In this document: in pieces, positions 1 through 11,729 of the stretch
How the letters are laid out: each line of letters starts with the position of its first letter
Numbering within the stretch: the stretch's first letter is position 1
Assembly: GCA_020466095.1 (NCBI GenBank)
Contig: CM035806.1
Span: 113,169,080 to 113,233,079 of the forward strand
Direction: 5' to 3'
DNA from: Chlorops oryzae
Lineage: Eukaryota > Arthropoda > Insecta > Diptera > Chloropidae
Length of the DNA: 64,000 bases
Position numbers and translations under genes: made by a program
Notes under the pieces: generated by a model
What the model was told of the DNA's origin: nothing
Database searches by the model: none
Seen by the model: only the letters and a program-made list of their open reading frames with translations

Positions 1-2485
1 TTGTTGCAGAACGCTAAAGACCTGTAAACAGGCGCATAACAAGCATAATTGGTACGCCTTAGGCCGAGATAAAATATATTAGAAAACCTCAAATGTCTAG
101 CAGGCGCATTAAAATTAATAAGTTCAAGTAAAGGGGGGCAGTCTATTCTTGAACTAACAATGTCAGCAATAAAAAGAACCGATAACATAGCTCGACGCGA
201 TTCAAGGGATTTTAAACCGATTAAAGAACAGCGAACAATATACGGAGGGAGCTCATTACCAAAGTTAATGGAACGAACCGCTAGACGGGTAAATGATTTT
301 TGCACCCGTTCGATGCGTGCAACATGCGTAGCATAGAATGGATTCCACACAATGGAAGCATATTCCAATCTAGAACGTACTAAAGAGATAAAAAGTGACT
401 TAAAAGTATAAGGATCCGTGAAATTTGTGCTATGTCGTCTTATAAAGGCGAGCATTTGATAGGCCTTAGGAATGACGTAGTTAAGGTGCTGCGTAAAGGA
501 AAATTTAGAATTAAAAACAACTCCCAAATCCTTTACAACAGCAACTTGCTTAAGAGGATTGCACTCAAGAGAATAAGATGTATTCAACACCGCATCAGCC
601 TTTGAAAAATTTGCAAATGCGCACTTATCGAAATTGAGGAATAGTTTATTATGAAAACACCAATCTGATATCGCATTGATGTCGGATTGGAGAATCATGG
701 GATCTTGCAGGTTACGAATTTTTTTAAAAATTTTCAAATCATCAGCATAAAGCAGACATTGAGAGCCTTTAATACAATTAGTGATGTCATTTATAAACAA
801 CACAAAGAGCAGTGGCCCTAAGATGCTGCCTTGCGGAACACCTGAGGTTCCAATGAAAGAATCAGGTTTAACATTATCAATACAAACAGCAGAAATTCTA
901 TTGGACAGATAGGACTTCAACCATAACAAAAATTTGGAGTGAAATCCAATTGAGGAGAGTTTACTGATTAAAATGTGATGTGAGACTTTATCGAAGGCTT
1001 TCGAAAAGTCCGTATAAATAACATCTACTTGAGAGCCTTGCGAAAAAGCTGATAAGCAATACTCAGAAAAGACTGTGAGATTAGTCAGAGTTGATCTACC
1101 CGCGACAAACCCATGTTGAGAAGTAGAGATAATATTTTTCGTCGCAAAAGCCATTTTAACCTTTACAATACCTTCAAATAGTTTGCTGATATTTGAGAGT
1201 TTGGAAATTGGCCTATAGTTGCACACAAGATTCTTATCACCAGATTTAAAAATCGGGCTAATAGTTGCAATCTTCCAGTCGTCAATAAAAACACCACTAC
1301 ATAGTGACTTATTAAAAATGATTTTTAAATGCAATTCTAGACTATGAACACAAGATTTAAGGATGATACTGGAAATCCCATCTAAATCTATTTTAGTAGA
1401 AGTATTCAACTGCGTAATACCCTGGATAATATTACAGTCCGTCAAATTTAACGAACCAAAATCTATCCCAGAGCTATGATCATGCGAACAGTGCCGAACA
1501 TCTGGAATGCTCGAGACAGGAGCAAAATTCGATTTAAAGAATAATGCAAATAAATTAGCAGACTCTAAGGCATTTGTAGAGGTAGTATCATTTAAATGCA
1601 TGGTTATAGGGATTTTTGAACTCTTTCTCTTTGAATTTACAAAACGCCAAAACTCTTTCGGATTTCTCTTAACGCTGCATTCGATTTTTGAAATATATCT
1701 AGTGAATAAGAAATTATTAAGGAAATTAAATTCACGCATATAGTGCCGGTATTTAGTAAAATAATCCAAATTACCCGTACCTACATACTTTTTGTAGAAT
1801 TTATTTCTAAGATTTTTTATTTTACTAAGCCCCAACGTTGCCCAGGGTATTTAGTATTTACGATGAGAAATACGCGGAATAATATCACTGCAGATATTAA
1901 GTAACACTGACTTGAAGTATCTGAACGCCATCTCGGTGTTTAACAGTTGCAACAAGGTATCCCAGTCAATACTAACAATTTTATGATTTAGAAGATCAAA
2001 ATTACAATTATTGAAGTCGAAATAAAATGAATTTTTAGAATTATAAACAAGTGGTAAAAAGTCATAAAACTCTAAGATAATAGAAAGTGGATAGTGATGT
2101 ATGGAAGCCGGCGAGAATTAAAATTCAGAAATCGTTACAGTACAATTAATATTATCACTGACCCATACCAAATCCAGCAAATTATTAAGCTTATTAAATA
2201 TATCATTAACCTGCGTTAGGCCAATACCCGAAAAAGTATCTATCAAATATGCATCAGTGTCTGTACACATAATAAACGGAATTAAAATTGATTCACTTGT
2301 ACTCGTACGAATCCAGTTTAATTTGCTCAGATTAAAATCTCCAACAACGCAGAGATTGTCACCCTGGGAATTAGAATTGGCAATGCACTGAGCGTTGACA
2401 ATATGCATTTTATATAACTCGAAAGAGCTATTAGGTGGTATATACGATGCACATAAAAATAAGCGACCATAACTACCACGAATAA

Positions 2486-2491
<6 letters not shown>
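1..2491 (-). pseudogene. 5'-truncated jockey/CR1-like non-LTR retrotransposon (endonuclease + reverse transcriptase)
   Basis: Read on the minus strand, one long frame runs from about 2491 off the left edge of the window. The first part (2491-2120) is the C-terminal half of an APE-type endonuclease, with the GDFN motif and an LDLVW tail. The reverse transcriptase follows, with GFVAGRST, DFSKAFD, GVPQGSILGPLLF and the catalytic YADD (738-749), then the thumb and connection region (HLNYVIPKAYQML, RLEYASIVW). Only two in-frame stops interrupt it, near 2118-2120 and at 1851-1853, so the copy is fairly young but dead. ORF1 and the endonuclease N-terminus are missing, as is usual for 5' truncation during target-primed reverse transcription. 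The 3' end lies outside the window. Family assignment rests on motif order only; jockey versus CR1 is not settled. Confidence 0.9.

Positions 2492-2534
<43 letters not shown>
2489..2534. repeat. (AT)n microsatellite
   Basis: About 23 uninterrupted AT units lie exactly at the 5' truncation boundary of the LINE fragment. Either the LINE joined into a pre-existing AT run or the run expanded at the junction. Confidence 0.95.
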
Positions 2535-2536
<2 letters not shown>

Positions 2537-2625
2537 TTAAAAACACTTTTTTTTTAATATATCCTTTTATTTTATAAAAACTACTATTTAAAAAAAATTT
2601 TGCTACTTTCTCAGATACGAAAACG

Positions 2626-2827
2626 ACAGCACTGCTCAGGAGCCGTTTCCATTTTGGCTCTTTTCAACACGGTCTTGGGTACCCACCAAAATGAGCATTT
2701 TTTACTTAGGTACTCACCAAAAGTATTTCTCTCTCGCTCTTTTTTTGCCTGCCGAGTACCATCTCTTTCTAACTGGCGCAAAACGTCCCGCGCAATAACT
2801 ATGAGAGTGACGTATATGGTTATATGT
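2626..2827. mobile_element. MITE, SMG family copy 1 (eroded left end)
   Basis: This copy is homologous to 26270-26503 (inverted) and 60668-60893. All carry the internal text GGTCTTGGGTACCCACC and end in GAGTGAC followed by an ATAT-rich tip. Here the left TIR is degraded and the internal 20-bp motif is present once; the other two copies have it twice in tandem. No coding capacity. Confidence 0.75.
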
Positions 2828-2880
2828 GCTTTCTGCTTTCGAGATGTTAACACCTGAGGTTTTTCGGGAAATATAAACCA

Positions 2881-3655
2881 AGTATTACAGTATGGGAAAG
2901 CCTGTCAAAATGCTATATTGCTCCAAATGGTGTGGTGAAGTTGAGTAAAAAACAGCTGACTGTCAAAAATAAGTCGAAGAATTTGCGATTTTTAAACATG
3001 CCGTAACTTTATATTTTGACCTTTTTTAGGTAAAATAGAAGTTGCAAACAACAAAGTAGAGATGCTCCTTCATTTTAGAGTACATTTGAGCATCTGCGAC
3101 CCTCGCAAATCAGTATAAATATTGCATTTAAATTGAATGATTTCGTCAGCGATGCACGAATTCTCTAAGCACAAAGCTTTTATCGATCCTGAACCGAGCA
3201 CTCAAAAGAATTCTTAAAACAAAATAAAACCAAATAAAAAGCAATAATAATTTTTTTAGCAAGATAATTTCGACATTAAAGGAATTTATATATTGTTAAA
3301 ATGCATGTTTCAAAATTAAAAAAGTAAGGGTGTTATAGTAAAGCGAACCTGACCAAAGAGTACCCTACACAGATAAACAGCTCAATATTTTTTAATCGGA
3401 GGCTAAAACAAAGCTCAAATTCTTTATTTCACAAAAATATATCGAAAGATTGTGACTTTACACAATTCAGATGATTTTTGAAGTAAAAAACTAGTGCTGG
3501 ATGTACCCTTTAAAATCGTCCGATGAATTATTTTTTTGTAGAGGGTGTCAACGATTATAAAAGAAGTCTATATGCTGTCTTTGGTACAAGCGTTATCTGA
3601 ATTTTGGGTGTAAAATTCAATTTTCGAATAACGCCTTTTGGCGCTCCCAATTTTT
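2881..3655. repeat. Dispersed repeat L, copy 1 (uninterrupted)
   Basis: About 770 bp nearly collinear with 51387-51790 plus 59679-60030, the flanks of the young gypsy insertion. This copy lacks the retrotransposon and so shows the pre-insertion state of the site. It starts at CCAAGTATTACAGTATGG and ends near the palindromic CGCCTTTTGGCG. No ORF of note; the class of the repeat is unknown. Confidence 0.85.
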
Positions 3656-3915
3656 AGTTTATTTTGTTTATTTACTGAAAATAACGGTTAATTTGAATTT
3701 TTAGGTTTACATAACTAAACATAAAATAAATTTTGAATTTCATAGCGAAGACTTTAAAAAATTCAAGCTAGGACCTGTTTGCAGACATATGGGGTACCAA
3801 ACTAAAAGTAATCTATCCAACATTTTGAATAAAATAAAAAATTTGGGTGTTAATTGGGCACTTTTCATACCAAAATGACTTTCAAAGTAATGCTATGTTC
3901 TCACTAGGCCGGGTT
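3656..3915. other. Unassigned AT-rich DNA
   Basis: I see no gene. A 17-bp copy of the foldback terminus that starts at 3916 occurs just upstream at 3890-3906, so the tip of that element is tandemly duplicated. Confidence 0.6.
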
Positions 3916-5691
3916 ATGCTATGTTCTCACTATAGGGGTTAAGTTCTTAACCCGATAATTTAACTCAAAGCGTTCATATCAGCTTCGAGCAAGTTAGGGT
4001 TTACTAACGTCATAGATCCAGCCGGAAAGTTGACTACTTCTGCACTACTTCCGAAGTGGTGAAAATTCAAACTGCGGCTACTCGCATTACTAACCCTTAC
4101 TGTTAATGAAGTTTGTTGGGAGATGGCCGCTGTTTTCATTACATGCATGCGATAATGTCCGGCTTGGGAGTTTGAAATATAAAAAACGCGCAAGGTATAT
4201 CTGATATACTATATCATCGAGAAATTGCAACTAAAAATGGAATTTGCTTTATTAGAAATGTTAAAGGAAGCTGAAAAAGCAAAAAGAATATTGGAATCCA
4301 TAATATTAGAAGAGCATTGCAATATCCGCAGGAACAAAAAAATATTAATGGAGCTAATAGTGAAAGCGGCATCACAAAACGTTCCACGACCTGTGATTAA
4401 AATTTACATATCCAAATACGTGCATCCTTCCACACTCATTTTCGGCACGTGAAAGCAGGGAAGCTTTCCCGTGCAGCAAATGAGAGGTGAAGGATGTGTT
4501 TGGAAATGTTAATTTTGATCACAGGTCTTGGAACATTTTGTGATGCCGCTTTCATCATTAGCTCCATGAATCTATTTTTGTTCCTGCGGTTATTGCCATG
4601 GTCTTCTAATATTATTGCTTCCAATATTCCTTTGGCTTTTTCAGCTTCTTTAAACATTTCTAATGAAGCAAATTCCATTTTTATTTGCAATTTCTCGATA
4701 ATATAGTATATCAGATGTACCTTGCGCGTTTTATATATTTATAACTCCCAAGCCGGACATTATCGCATACATGTAATGAAAACAGCGGCCATCTTCTAAC
4801 AAACTTCATTAACAGTTAGGGTTAGTAATGCGAGTAGCCGCAGTATGAATTTTCACTACTTCGGAAGTAGTGCAGAAGTAGTCAACTTTCCGGCTGGGTC
4901 ATATGACGTTAGTAAGCCCTAACATATAGTACTATAGATGGCACTTGCCAAAAAACGTGTGTGTTGATTTGAAGTAGGCCCCCTGTGCATGCATTCTTAT
5001 GGAAAAATCAAAAACGTAGCACGGCCCTTGAAAATTCCGGTTCCGGTCTAACAAATATTTTATAATCTTGTAACATGAACTAAAATTTTTATTAAAAATC
5101 AGATATATATAAGTGTTAATCAAAGGTTTTTCATAAGAACTCATTACATTTTACAGCAAAATATGTTATTTTTATACAATTAAAAATAATTAGATAAAAT
5201 TTTGCTCATATTATGAGGGAACGATAAAGCAGAGTACTCATGCGTCGAATATGACCGATTATAAAAAAGTTTGAAATCCACTACAGAACAGCTGATATGA
5301 AATATTTAGTGATATCATAACTAATAATGCTCGATACATAAGTAGTGGCACAAGTACTTATTACATATCATGATAAATAGAATGCATAAACTATATAATT
5401 TTGTAGCTCTTCTGAATGAAAAAGGTACAAAAATGCATAAACTATCCTAAAAAACTAAAAAAGTTTTACATTAGAAAGAAAACGTTAAAAAATTCATCGC
5501 AATTATGTTTAGTTACAAAATTAAGTGAATATTCAAAAAATTATAGCATCACTAGTTCACCATGGAATTCGGTTGTTGTTGTAAGTGTCCCCTATATTAC
5601 TATATGACCCTAACTCGCTCGAAGCTGATATTAACGCTTTGAGTTAAAGTATCGGGTTAAGAACTTAACCCCTATAGTGAGAACATAGCAT
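3916..5691. mobile_element. Foldback (long inverted repeat) element, interrupted by a nested insertion
   Basis: The outer ends 3916-4000 and 5610-5691 are inverted copies and carry an internal small palindrome (GGGTTAAG, 2 bases, CTTAACCC). The inner arms 4000-4440 and 4500-4922 are also mutually inverted, so apart from the insertion at 4924-5606 the whole unit is a palindrome of roughly 1.1 kb centred near 4465. Each arm carries the same short open frame (4225-4452 plus, 4436-4690 minus; 75-84 aa, glutamate/lysine-rich). I do not recognise the protein. The arms share the CCAGCCGGA block seen at 34354 and 42437. A TA dinucleotide on each side is a possible target duplication. Confidence 0.75.
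4924..5606. mobile_element. Non-autonomous CATATAG-type element nested in the foldback
   Basis: The ends read ATATAGTACTATAG and CTATATTACTATATG. The flanks are GCCCTAAC (4916-4923) and ACCCTAAC (5607-5614), an 8-bp target duplication with one mismatch. Removing the insert restores the palindromic symmetry of the surrounding foldback, which confirms the boundaries. The 683-bp interior shows no coding signal. Confidence 0.8.
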
Positions 5692-6406
5692 TAAAAAAAA
5701 ATTGAACATTTTTTTCAGAATTTTTTACTTTGACCGTTTTTTCCCCTCAATGGGTCAATTTTTTACCAATAAATTAATTTTGCTTAAAAGCACATACAAT
5801 TGGCTTTCAAACTACATTAAAATTTTTTTTTCTACAGGTAACTATTGGTGTGGGAGAATTGTTTTTCTGGACTTAGTGTCAAAAAAACTTTAAAGCCACA
5901 TAACTTCTCAGGGGTGCATTTGGGACCCCACCCTCACATACGATTTTTTGTTCATCTTGTACCCCCCTACCACCCCTTATAAGGAATTTAATTCCCAACG
6001 GGACACCATGTAGAATACGAATTCTCAGAATTCCGGGACTCTTCCATTGTGCGTCGTACAATGTAGTTTTTGCTCTCTTTGTTGAGTTGTGTTTTCGAAC
6101 TTCTTGACGTTGCGCGTATAAAATGATCTCTAAAAACCAAAAGTGGCTTGATCTCATATAAAATATTTTTTCAATTTTTCCAAATACATAAAATTTTGTT
6201 TGAATCAGATTATTGGTTGGTTTTAGTATGACTACTAAAATATCGTTTAAAAGTATAATTCCAACTTTAATTTGGTCTAAAATGAAGACAATCATAAACG
6301 TCAACAATCTGGTAAACGTCAACACTTGCGGTTTTAATTAGTTGACGTTATCCCGAGTGTACTGTTTTATAGTTTATTTCTTTAAAAAAAGGATAAAAGT
6401 TTATAA
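5692..6406. other. Unassigned AT-rich DNA
   Basis: No recognisable gene. A 148-codon minus-strand open frame (5879-6325) resembles no family I know and its composition follows the background. The region separates the foldback from dispersed repeat A. Confidence 0.5.
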
Positions 6407-6858
6407 AAGTCTCATTTCTAAAAGCTAAACGTTTGTAGTCGGTTACTATTTTCACCATCGATTTGCACTCGTTCCGTTTGGGACCATCTGTTCTCCATGG
6501 ATGCCACACTCACGTCTAAATTAAACAAGACCAAAAACTCGGAAATCACTTTTTTGCAGTACGTGAATTTTTCTAATAATAAAAAGCAAAAATAAATGTT
6601 AAAAGAAAATCTACAGTTTAAAATGGTATAATCATTCTTAAAAAAAGTATATAATATCTGGTTTTCTCCGGTTATAAATGAAAAAAAAATGCCTTAAAAA
6701 ATAACTGTACTTGCCCAATTTCTAGAGACGACAACAACGCCCAAAGAGGCATCGTGGTGGATTGCCTGGTATGCCGTGTGGTTGTTGTTGCCTTTGGTGA
6801 ATTGCCTAGTAGCTTTGTTGAATTGCCTGTTAGCTCGTTTCTCATACTGTAATACTTG
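6407..6858. repeat. Dispersed repeat A, copy 1
   Basis: Collinear with 60175-60653 at high identity, including the landmarks ACCATCTG, GGTGGATTGCCTGG and the terminal CATACTGTAATACTTG. It directly precedes the MADF fragment here and a MITE plus a zinc-finger fragment in the second copy, so it may be the upstream part of a larger mobile unit. Confidence 0.85.
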
Positions 6859-6872
6859 ATATAAACTTTAAA

Positions 6873-7051
6873 ATGTCGGGGAAGTGGACGCGTGAATGCA
6901 TAGAAAAGCTAATTGTGCTAATGCAGCAAAATCCATGCATTTATTATATTAAATCGCCGGAATATATGGACCGCATTAAAAAGTCACAAGTCTTTAATGA
7001 TATTAAAAACAAAATGAAGCACGACGTTATTGGCATCAACGTAGAGAAGTG
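6873..7051 (+). pseudogene. MADF (Myb/SANT-like) domain N-terminal fragment
   Basis: The open frame starts at ATG 6873 in a good insect start context (TTTAAAATG). About 60 residues match the MADF pattern: basic start, EKLIVLMQQNPCIYYIKSPEY, then DRIKKSQVFNDI. MADF domains are DNA-binding modules of Adf1-type regulators and also accompany some PIF/Harbinger transposases. The frame is cut at 7052 by a hAT-type MITE. After the insert the frame does not continue as a MADF domain and soon reaches a stop, so this is a broken fragment. Whether it came from a host gene or from a transposon accessory gene cannot be told from the sequence. Confidence 0.65.
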
Positions 7052-7480
7052 TAGTGATGGGATATACCGATACGATAATATCGGGTATCGATACTTTTTG
7101 GGCGATACTATCGAAATTTGGCATCGATTCTTTCGCAGCGCGATACTTACTAGTATCGATACTTGGAGACTTAATTTAGAGTATTCTGTCTGAATTGCGT
7201 ACTCGTTGGAACATCTGTTCCTTGCGAAAGACTTTTTTCAATTGCGGCTTTAATAATGGATGAGTGTGGGAATTGACTTTCGCATTTGAAAAGAAGAATT
7301 TTCCTTGCTGCTCTGAACCAACAATATTGGTTTTCCCAATAATAGGCCAATTCACAGTTCATGCTAATTTATGGTTTAATATGCTAATTTGCTTTTTTTT
7401 TGGATTTTCATTAAAACTGCTCAAAATACTGTCTCGCGATACCCAAGTATCGATACTGGTTTCGGATTTGCCCATCACTA
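7052..7480. mobile_element. hAT-type MITE, TIR TAGTGATGGG
   Basis: The termini are TAGTGATGGG and CCCATCACTA. The flanks GAGAAGTG and GAGCAGTG form an 8-bp duplication with one mismatch. The subterminal parts are rich in TATCGATA-like motifs. The 429-bp element is inserted in the MADF frame. Confidence 0.85.
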
Positions 7481-7513
7481 GAGCAGTGTATGCCAAACTA
7501 TGACACTGGTGGC

Positions 7514-7720
7514 CAGTGATGCCACTCGCTCAAAAAATAAAGTATCAAAATAATTTTTCAAAAGTATCAAAACGTATCACCATTTTTTAAGAAAAGTATC
7601 AAAAGTGTAATTTGATAACCCCAATGAAAATGTCCATACAAAATTAAGAAAACTCTCTAAAAGTAGAAATGGAAACTCTTTACTTTCTTCCGGGCGCATA
7701 AGAATTTTAAAAAAAACTTC
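7514..7720. mobile_element. Probable hAT terminal fragment
   Basis: It begins CAGTGATGCCACTCGC and carries several GTATCAAAA repeats, like the ends at 25331 (GTACCAAAA) and near 42340-42377. The opposite end was not found, so only one terminus is annotated. Confidence 0.45.
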
Positions 7721-7846
7721 AAATGTCAATGTTAAAATAATAAGTCTTTATTTTCACAATTTCAAAACATAAAAAAAGGAACAAAAACAGCTATTCATAT
7801 CCTTAGAAACATAACAAACGGGCTTAAAATACACATATGTATGTTA

Positions 7847-8520
7847 CATTAGGGTGTCCCAAAAATATGAAATTAATTTTTCGTAAACGCATACCCTCCA
7901 ATTTTTTTCTAAATGGTCCTATTAGCTTAAATATTAAATATTATTGAGATTGGAATACGATAACTCGTGCCGAATTTCGTTCGAAGTTTAGTATGAAGTC
8001 TCTTCAAATTGAGTCCCCCAAAAGAATGCATCGAAAAATTTTGATATTAAGAATCGTGGGTTTTCTTGAAAATATTGCAACATTACCACGATGTCAGAAA
8101 TATATAATGAAATTATGTTTATCGTGCATTATAGTTCGAACAAAATTTCTCTGGAAAATATTCAAAACGAATAGGAAATTTTAGCCTTAAATATTGACAT
8201 GCATACCTTGAGGGTACAATTCATATTAAAATTCAACGCTTAAGATTTGTTAATATTCAAATATCTCACTCATTTTTCATTTGACGTGGTAACATTATGG
8301 TTTAAAATGTTACCAATTGAATAGGCTTGCGATTATAAAATCTTTATAGTTTTATACGAAGTGTTTGGTCTCGTAAAATATATTTAAAATCAGAAAAATT
8401 TTCTAAATGTTTAAGATTTTTTAATTTCCATAAGTTTGGTGGAGCTCTTTTTGCTAGAGCATCTAACCTCTAAAGTTTTTTGTCATGATAACAATCGCAA
8501 ACTTAAGTGTGTGAAGGTAG
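7847..8520. repeat. Dispersed repeat G, copy 1 (GGGTGTCCCAAAAA end)
   Basis: About 650 bp matching 40150-40795 in the opposite orientation, with clear but imperfect similarity throughout. It starts TTAGGGTGTCCCAAAAATAT. No intact coding frame; class unknown. Confidence 0.8.
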
Positions 8521-8999
8521 GACCACGCCCTGCCGAATGTCTTTGGAACTTTTAGATGCTAGCTAAGAAGGCTATAGCGCTCCAAAGTACGAAGGTTTCA
8601 TACTTCTATTGATAACATTAAGCAAATATGAAAGTTAAATCAAAATCGCACACTCCCAACACCACCCGTCCTACCACACTATACACCTAACAAATTTTTC
8701 CATATAAAACTTGTTTTTAATTTAGAATGCCTTAAAATGTCATACAGACCTCAAAAATCAATATAAACCTATTCTAAGAACTTACTCAAAGATGGGTCCA
8801 CCCAAAACTAATCTCTTAATACAAGAAAAATGTATATATTTCTCAATTTTAAAAAAATGTTCCTATTTTTGGAAATTTTTTAGATGTTTGGTATAATTTA
8901 TACTTTTTTAAGGCAAACACATTTAGCGTTTTAATGCAATTTCGAAAACTGCTCATTTTAACATCTGCTTTCCGAGTTTTTACGTTTAATTTTTAAATA
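8521..8999. other. Unassigned AT-rich DNA
   Basis: No gene, repeat or structural signal found. Confidence 0.5.
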
Positions 9000-9289
9000 G
9001 TGGTATTCAAGCAGGTAGGCAAAATTTGCGCCCTCGGAAATTTCGCGAGCTCGGAAATTATTTTGTATGAAAAATAGTTTCCGCAGCCTCGGAAATTTTG
9101 CACGCCTACTGTGGTGCGCAAAATATGCGCGATATTCGCTTCTCCTTCTTTCACCAAAGAAAACATTGAAACCAGCTGTTTTCGCAAAATTTTTACAAAC
9201 GCTTTGCATAAGGGTCGTTCAAGCAATAGTTCAAAATTTCAGCGCGCAGAATTTGCATCTAGCTATTTCCGAGCCTGCTTGAATACCAC
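9000..9289. mobile_element. TA-flanked MITE
   Basis: The TIRs are GTGGTATTCAAGCAGG and its complement, flanked by TA on both sides, as in Tc1/mariner-type insertions. The 290-bp interior repeats the block CTCGGAAATT three times near the left end. Overlapping open frames here are a by-product of low stop density. Confidence 0.8.
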
Positions 9290-9435
9290 TAATATCGACT
9301 CAAAGATTTTGAAAACTTTAAAAACGTTAGACATCGAGATAACATAAGTTCTAGTCGGAATGGCTGTGTTACGGGTGTTACATGTAGAGCAGAGACCTCC
9401 ACGCCATAGAAAAATTTTTCTCGCTCACTTCACAC

Positions 9436-10389
9436 TAGAGATGGGCACGGGCCTCAATTTTGAGGCCCAGCCCGAAGCAGATTTTTCCGGGCCTGTCCCG
9501 GCCCGGCCCGGAAAATTTTCAAAGAGGCCCGGCCCGGCCCGAAAAAAATGATCAAAAAAAATTAGTTTGAAGTTGCAGTAGTAAGAAGTTCTTCGACTAT
9601 ATAACAGAGTGTATTATATATAAAAGTAGTTTTTTTTACATTTATTTTAGAAATATTAAAAATAGTGAGGATATAATCTTTCTGAAATATTTTGAGGAAA
9701 TTAGTGTTTTATATATAAGTACATACTTTTATAGCTACAAAATAAAGCAAAAGTCAATCAAATAGAAAAAAAAATAACTCAAAATTAAATTTAAGCTTGA
9801 AAAAAAGGAGTCTCTTAAAAAAAAATCATGAAATTAGAAATCTCTCCAAGAATGAGAGATATAGATACAGATTACGACATCAGAAATTTTTGTTGTAAAT
9901 GACTTTTTTGTTCCATTTTTCCCATGTTTGGGCTGCGACATCTTTGTTCTCCTGAGCCATTTTCAAAGCTGAGTTCTAATAAAAAACTTTTCATTTGCCG
10001 AAATAACGCAATGAAAGAAAACGGCCTTAAAAATGGCATAGGAACACAGAGATGTCGTAGCCCAAACATAGGAAAAAATTGAACAAATAACGTCATTTAC
10101 AACTAAAACATTCTAATTTCGTGATCTGTGTATCTATCATTCTTGAAATCTCCCTACATATTTTTATGTAATTATGTAATTCAATGAAATAAGTGCCTTT
10201 CCGATAAAAACATTGTTCAGTGCTTAATATGTAGCGGGCCTCTTTTCGGGCCTACGGGCCTGCGGGATTTCAACCTGAGGCCCGGGCCCGCACGGAAAAA
10301 GCCCGTTTTTGATTTTTTGGCCCGAAGCCCGTATTTTTTGACCTAGGCCCGGCGGGCCCCAGGCCCGGCCCGGCCCGTGCCCATCTCTA
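9436..10389. mobile_element. hAT MITE with GGCCCG-rich subterminal repeats
   Basis: TIRs TAGAGATGGGCACGGGC and complement; exact 8-bp duplication CTTCACAC (9428-9435, 10390-10397). Both ends are dense in GGCCCGG/CCGGGCC blocks, strikingly GC-rich in this AT-rich window. Inside, 9836-9902 and 10090-10155 are inverted copies, apparently a further small hairpin MITE. Confidence 0.9.
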
Positions 10390-10505
10390 CTTCACACGTA
10401 TGCCTTACGCTCTTTCTTTAGTCGGTAGCAATCGCCCGACGAAAACACTTCGAGCGGATCTGCGCAACTTTTTTTTAAAAAACACTTAAAAAATATTTTA
10501 TCAAA

Positions 10506-10820
10506 ATGGAATGCAAAGCCTATTTTATGATCCCAAATGCTTTTGAGAACATGCTTTGGGTTATATGTGGGAAGTCATTTAAAACAAGGAATGAATCGTT
10601 TTTAAGAAAACATGTTGAAAGTCAACATTCTGAGTTCAATAAAATCCATGGCGTGGAAAGGGAAAAGGTTTTTAAATATGAAAAAGAATCTGTAGTGCAA
10701 AAATTTAAACTGTGGATTTCAAGAATCGAAGAAATAGAAAATGTAAAAGTAGCTAAAATAAAACAAAATGATTTGAAAATGTCTTTGTCTAACTTAATTT
10801 CGTATGATATTATCAAATAG
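10506..10820 (+). pseudogene. BED-type zinc finger fragment of a hAT transposase
   Basis: The 104-codon frame begins in a good start context (TCAAAATGG). Residues 15-45 resemble a BED finger: the second cysteine is in VICGKSFK, followed by RKHVESQHSEF with the paired histidines. The first zinc cysteine appears replaced by tryptophan or lost. BED fingers sit at the N-terminus of hAT transposases and bind transposon ends. The catalytic RNase H-like domain is missing, since the frame ends in a stop soon after, and the element's right TIR follows. I read it as a deletion derivative of an autonomous hAT. Confidence 0.6.
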
Positions 10821-10960
10821 GTAGACCTTTTTCAGATGGAAAATTTTATTGAGCGCACGCAATTAGTGTTGAAATTTTTTTCAGCGCATTCGCTCTCTTG
10901 CTCACTAACACAAATGCGTTCCCATTTTGGAGATGCCTGATGTAGAGCAGGGGTCGGCAC

Positions 10961-11672
10961 CAGTGTGGCCACTTCTACCGCATATGCGGTAGATCTACCG
11001 CATATTTTGTAAAATTTGGCATTCTACCTATTCTACCGCACGAGGCCCAAAATCTACCTACATCTCGGCAGCACAAATCAAATAATTGTGCAAGGAAATA
11101 TTAAAATTTTACGTCAACATTATTAAGGAACTTTACTTCAACAATTATTTTTCAACGATTTGAAAATTAGAGGACTTAATTGGCGCCAATTTTAGTTGCA
11201 ATATCAAGATGAAATGAGTGATATACGAATAGTCAAGTCTGGCAGCGCTCTTATCTGCCATCAATTTGAGTTAAAAAAATAACAGCGGCAGCGTAACGTT
11301 CTTTAATTTCTTTGAATTGAAACTTTTGAAGCAAGTTCTCTTCGGCGGCAAAACTATTTTAAAATGGACAAGTTCATAAAAAGGTAAATTAATATCAACA
11401 TTGGTTTATAAGTGTGCGTCAGTTTTATAATTAATTTACCAGAACCTCAACCTTGAGCGCCGTTAATGCTTCGGATATAAGAGATTTTAGTTTTGTTTTA
11501 TTTTTTAAAAACAAGAAAATGTTTGTATTGCTTTTTTGTTTTTAATATATTATTGTTATATAGTATTAAATTAAATAATTTCTTTGGATAAAAAATCTAC
11601 CGCATTTTGCTGAAATCTACCTACATTTTTTGAGAATTCTACCGCATTAAAAAAAAATAAGTGGACACACTG
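10961..11672. mobile_element. hAT MITE with TCTACCGC repeats
   Basis: TIRs CAGTGTGGCCACTT / AAGTGGACACACTG with an exact 8-bp duplication GTCGGCAC (10953-10960, 11673-11680). It is inserted inside the TIR region of element Y. The subterminal motif TCTACCGCAT is repeated at both ends. Related in style to 50251-51365. Confidence 0.9.
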
Positions 11673-11729
11673 GTCGGCACGCTAGGAACAATTTTTGCGA
11701 CAGCCACCAAAGAGTATTAATATATAATA

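Larger units (their letters stand above)
9390..10939 (+). mobile_element. hAT element X (TIR CAGAGACCTCC / CAGGCATCTCC), interrupted
   Basis: Flanked by ATGTAGAG at 9382-9389 and 10940-10947. Its right terminus, read inward, is clearly related to the right terminus of the next element (10948-29086). It carries a BED-finger transposase remnant and is itself interrupted by a 954-bp hAT MITE. Confidence 0.75.

Noticed and set aside
5879..6325. 148-codon minus-strand open frame
   Set aside because: No domain or codon bias, composition follows the AT-rich background, and no homologous copy supports it.
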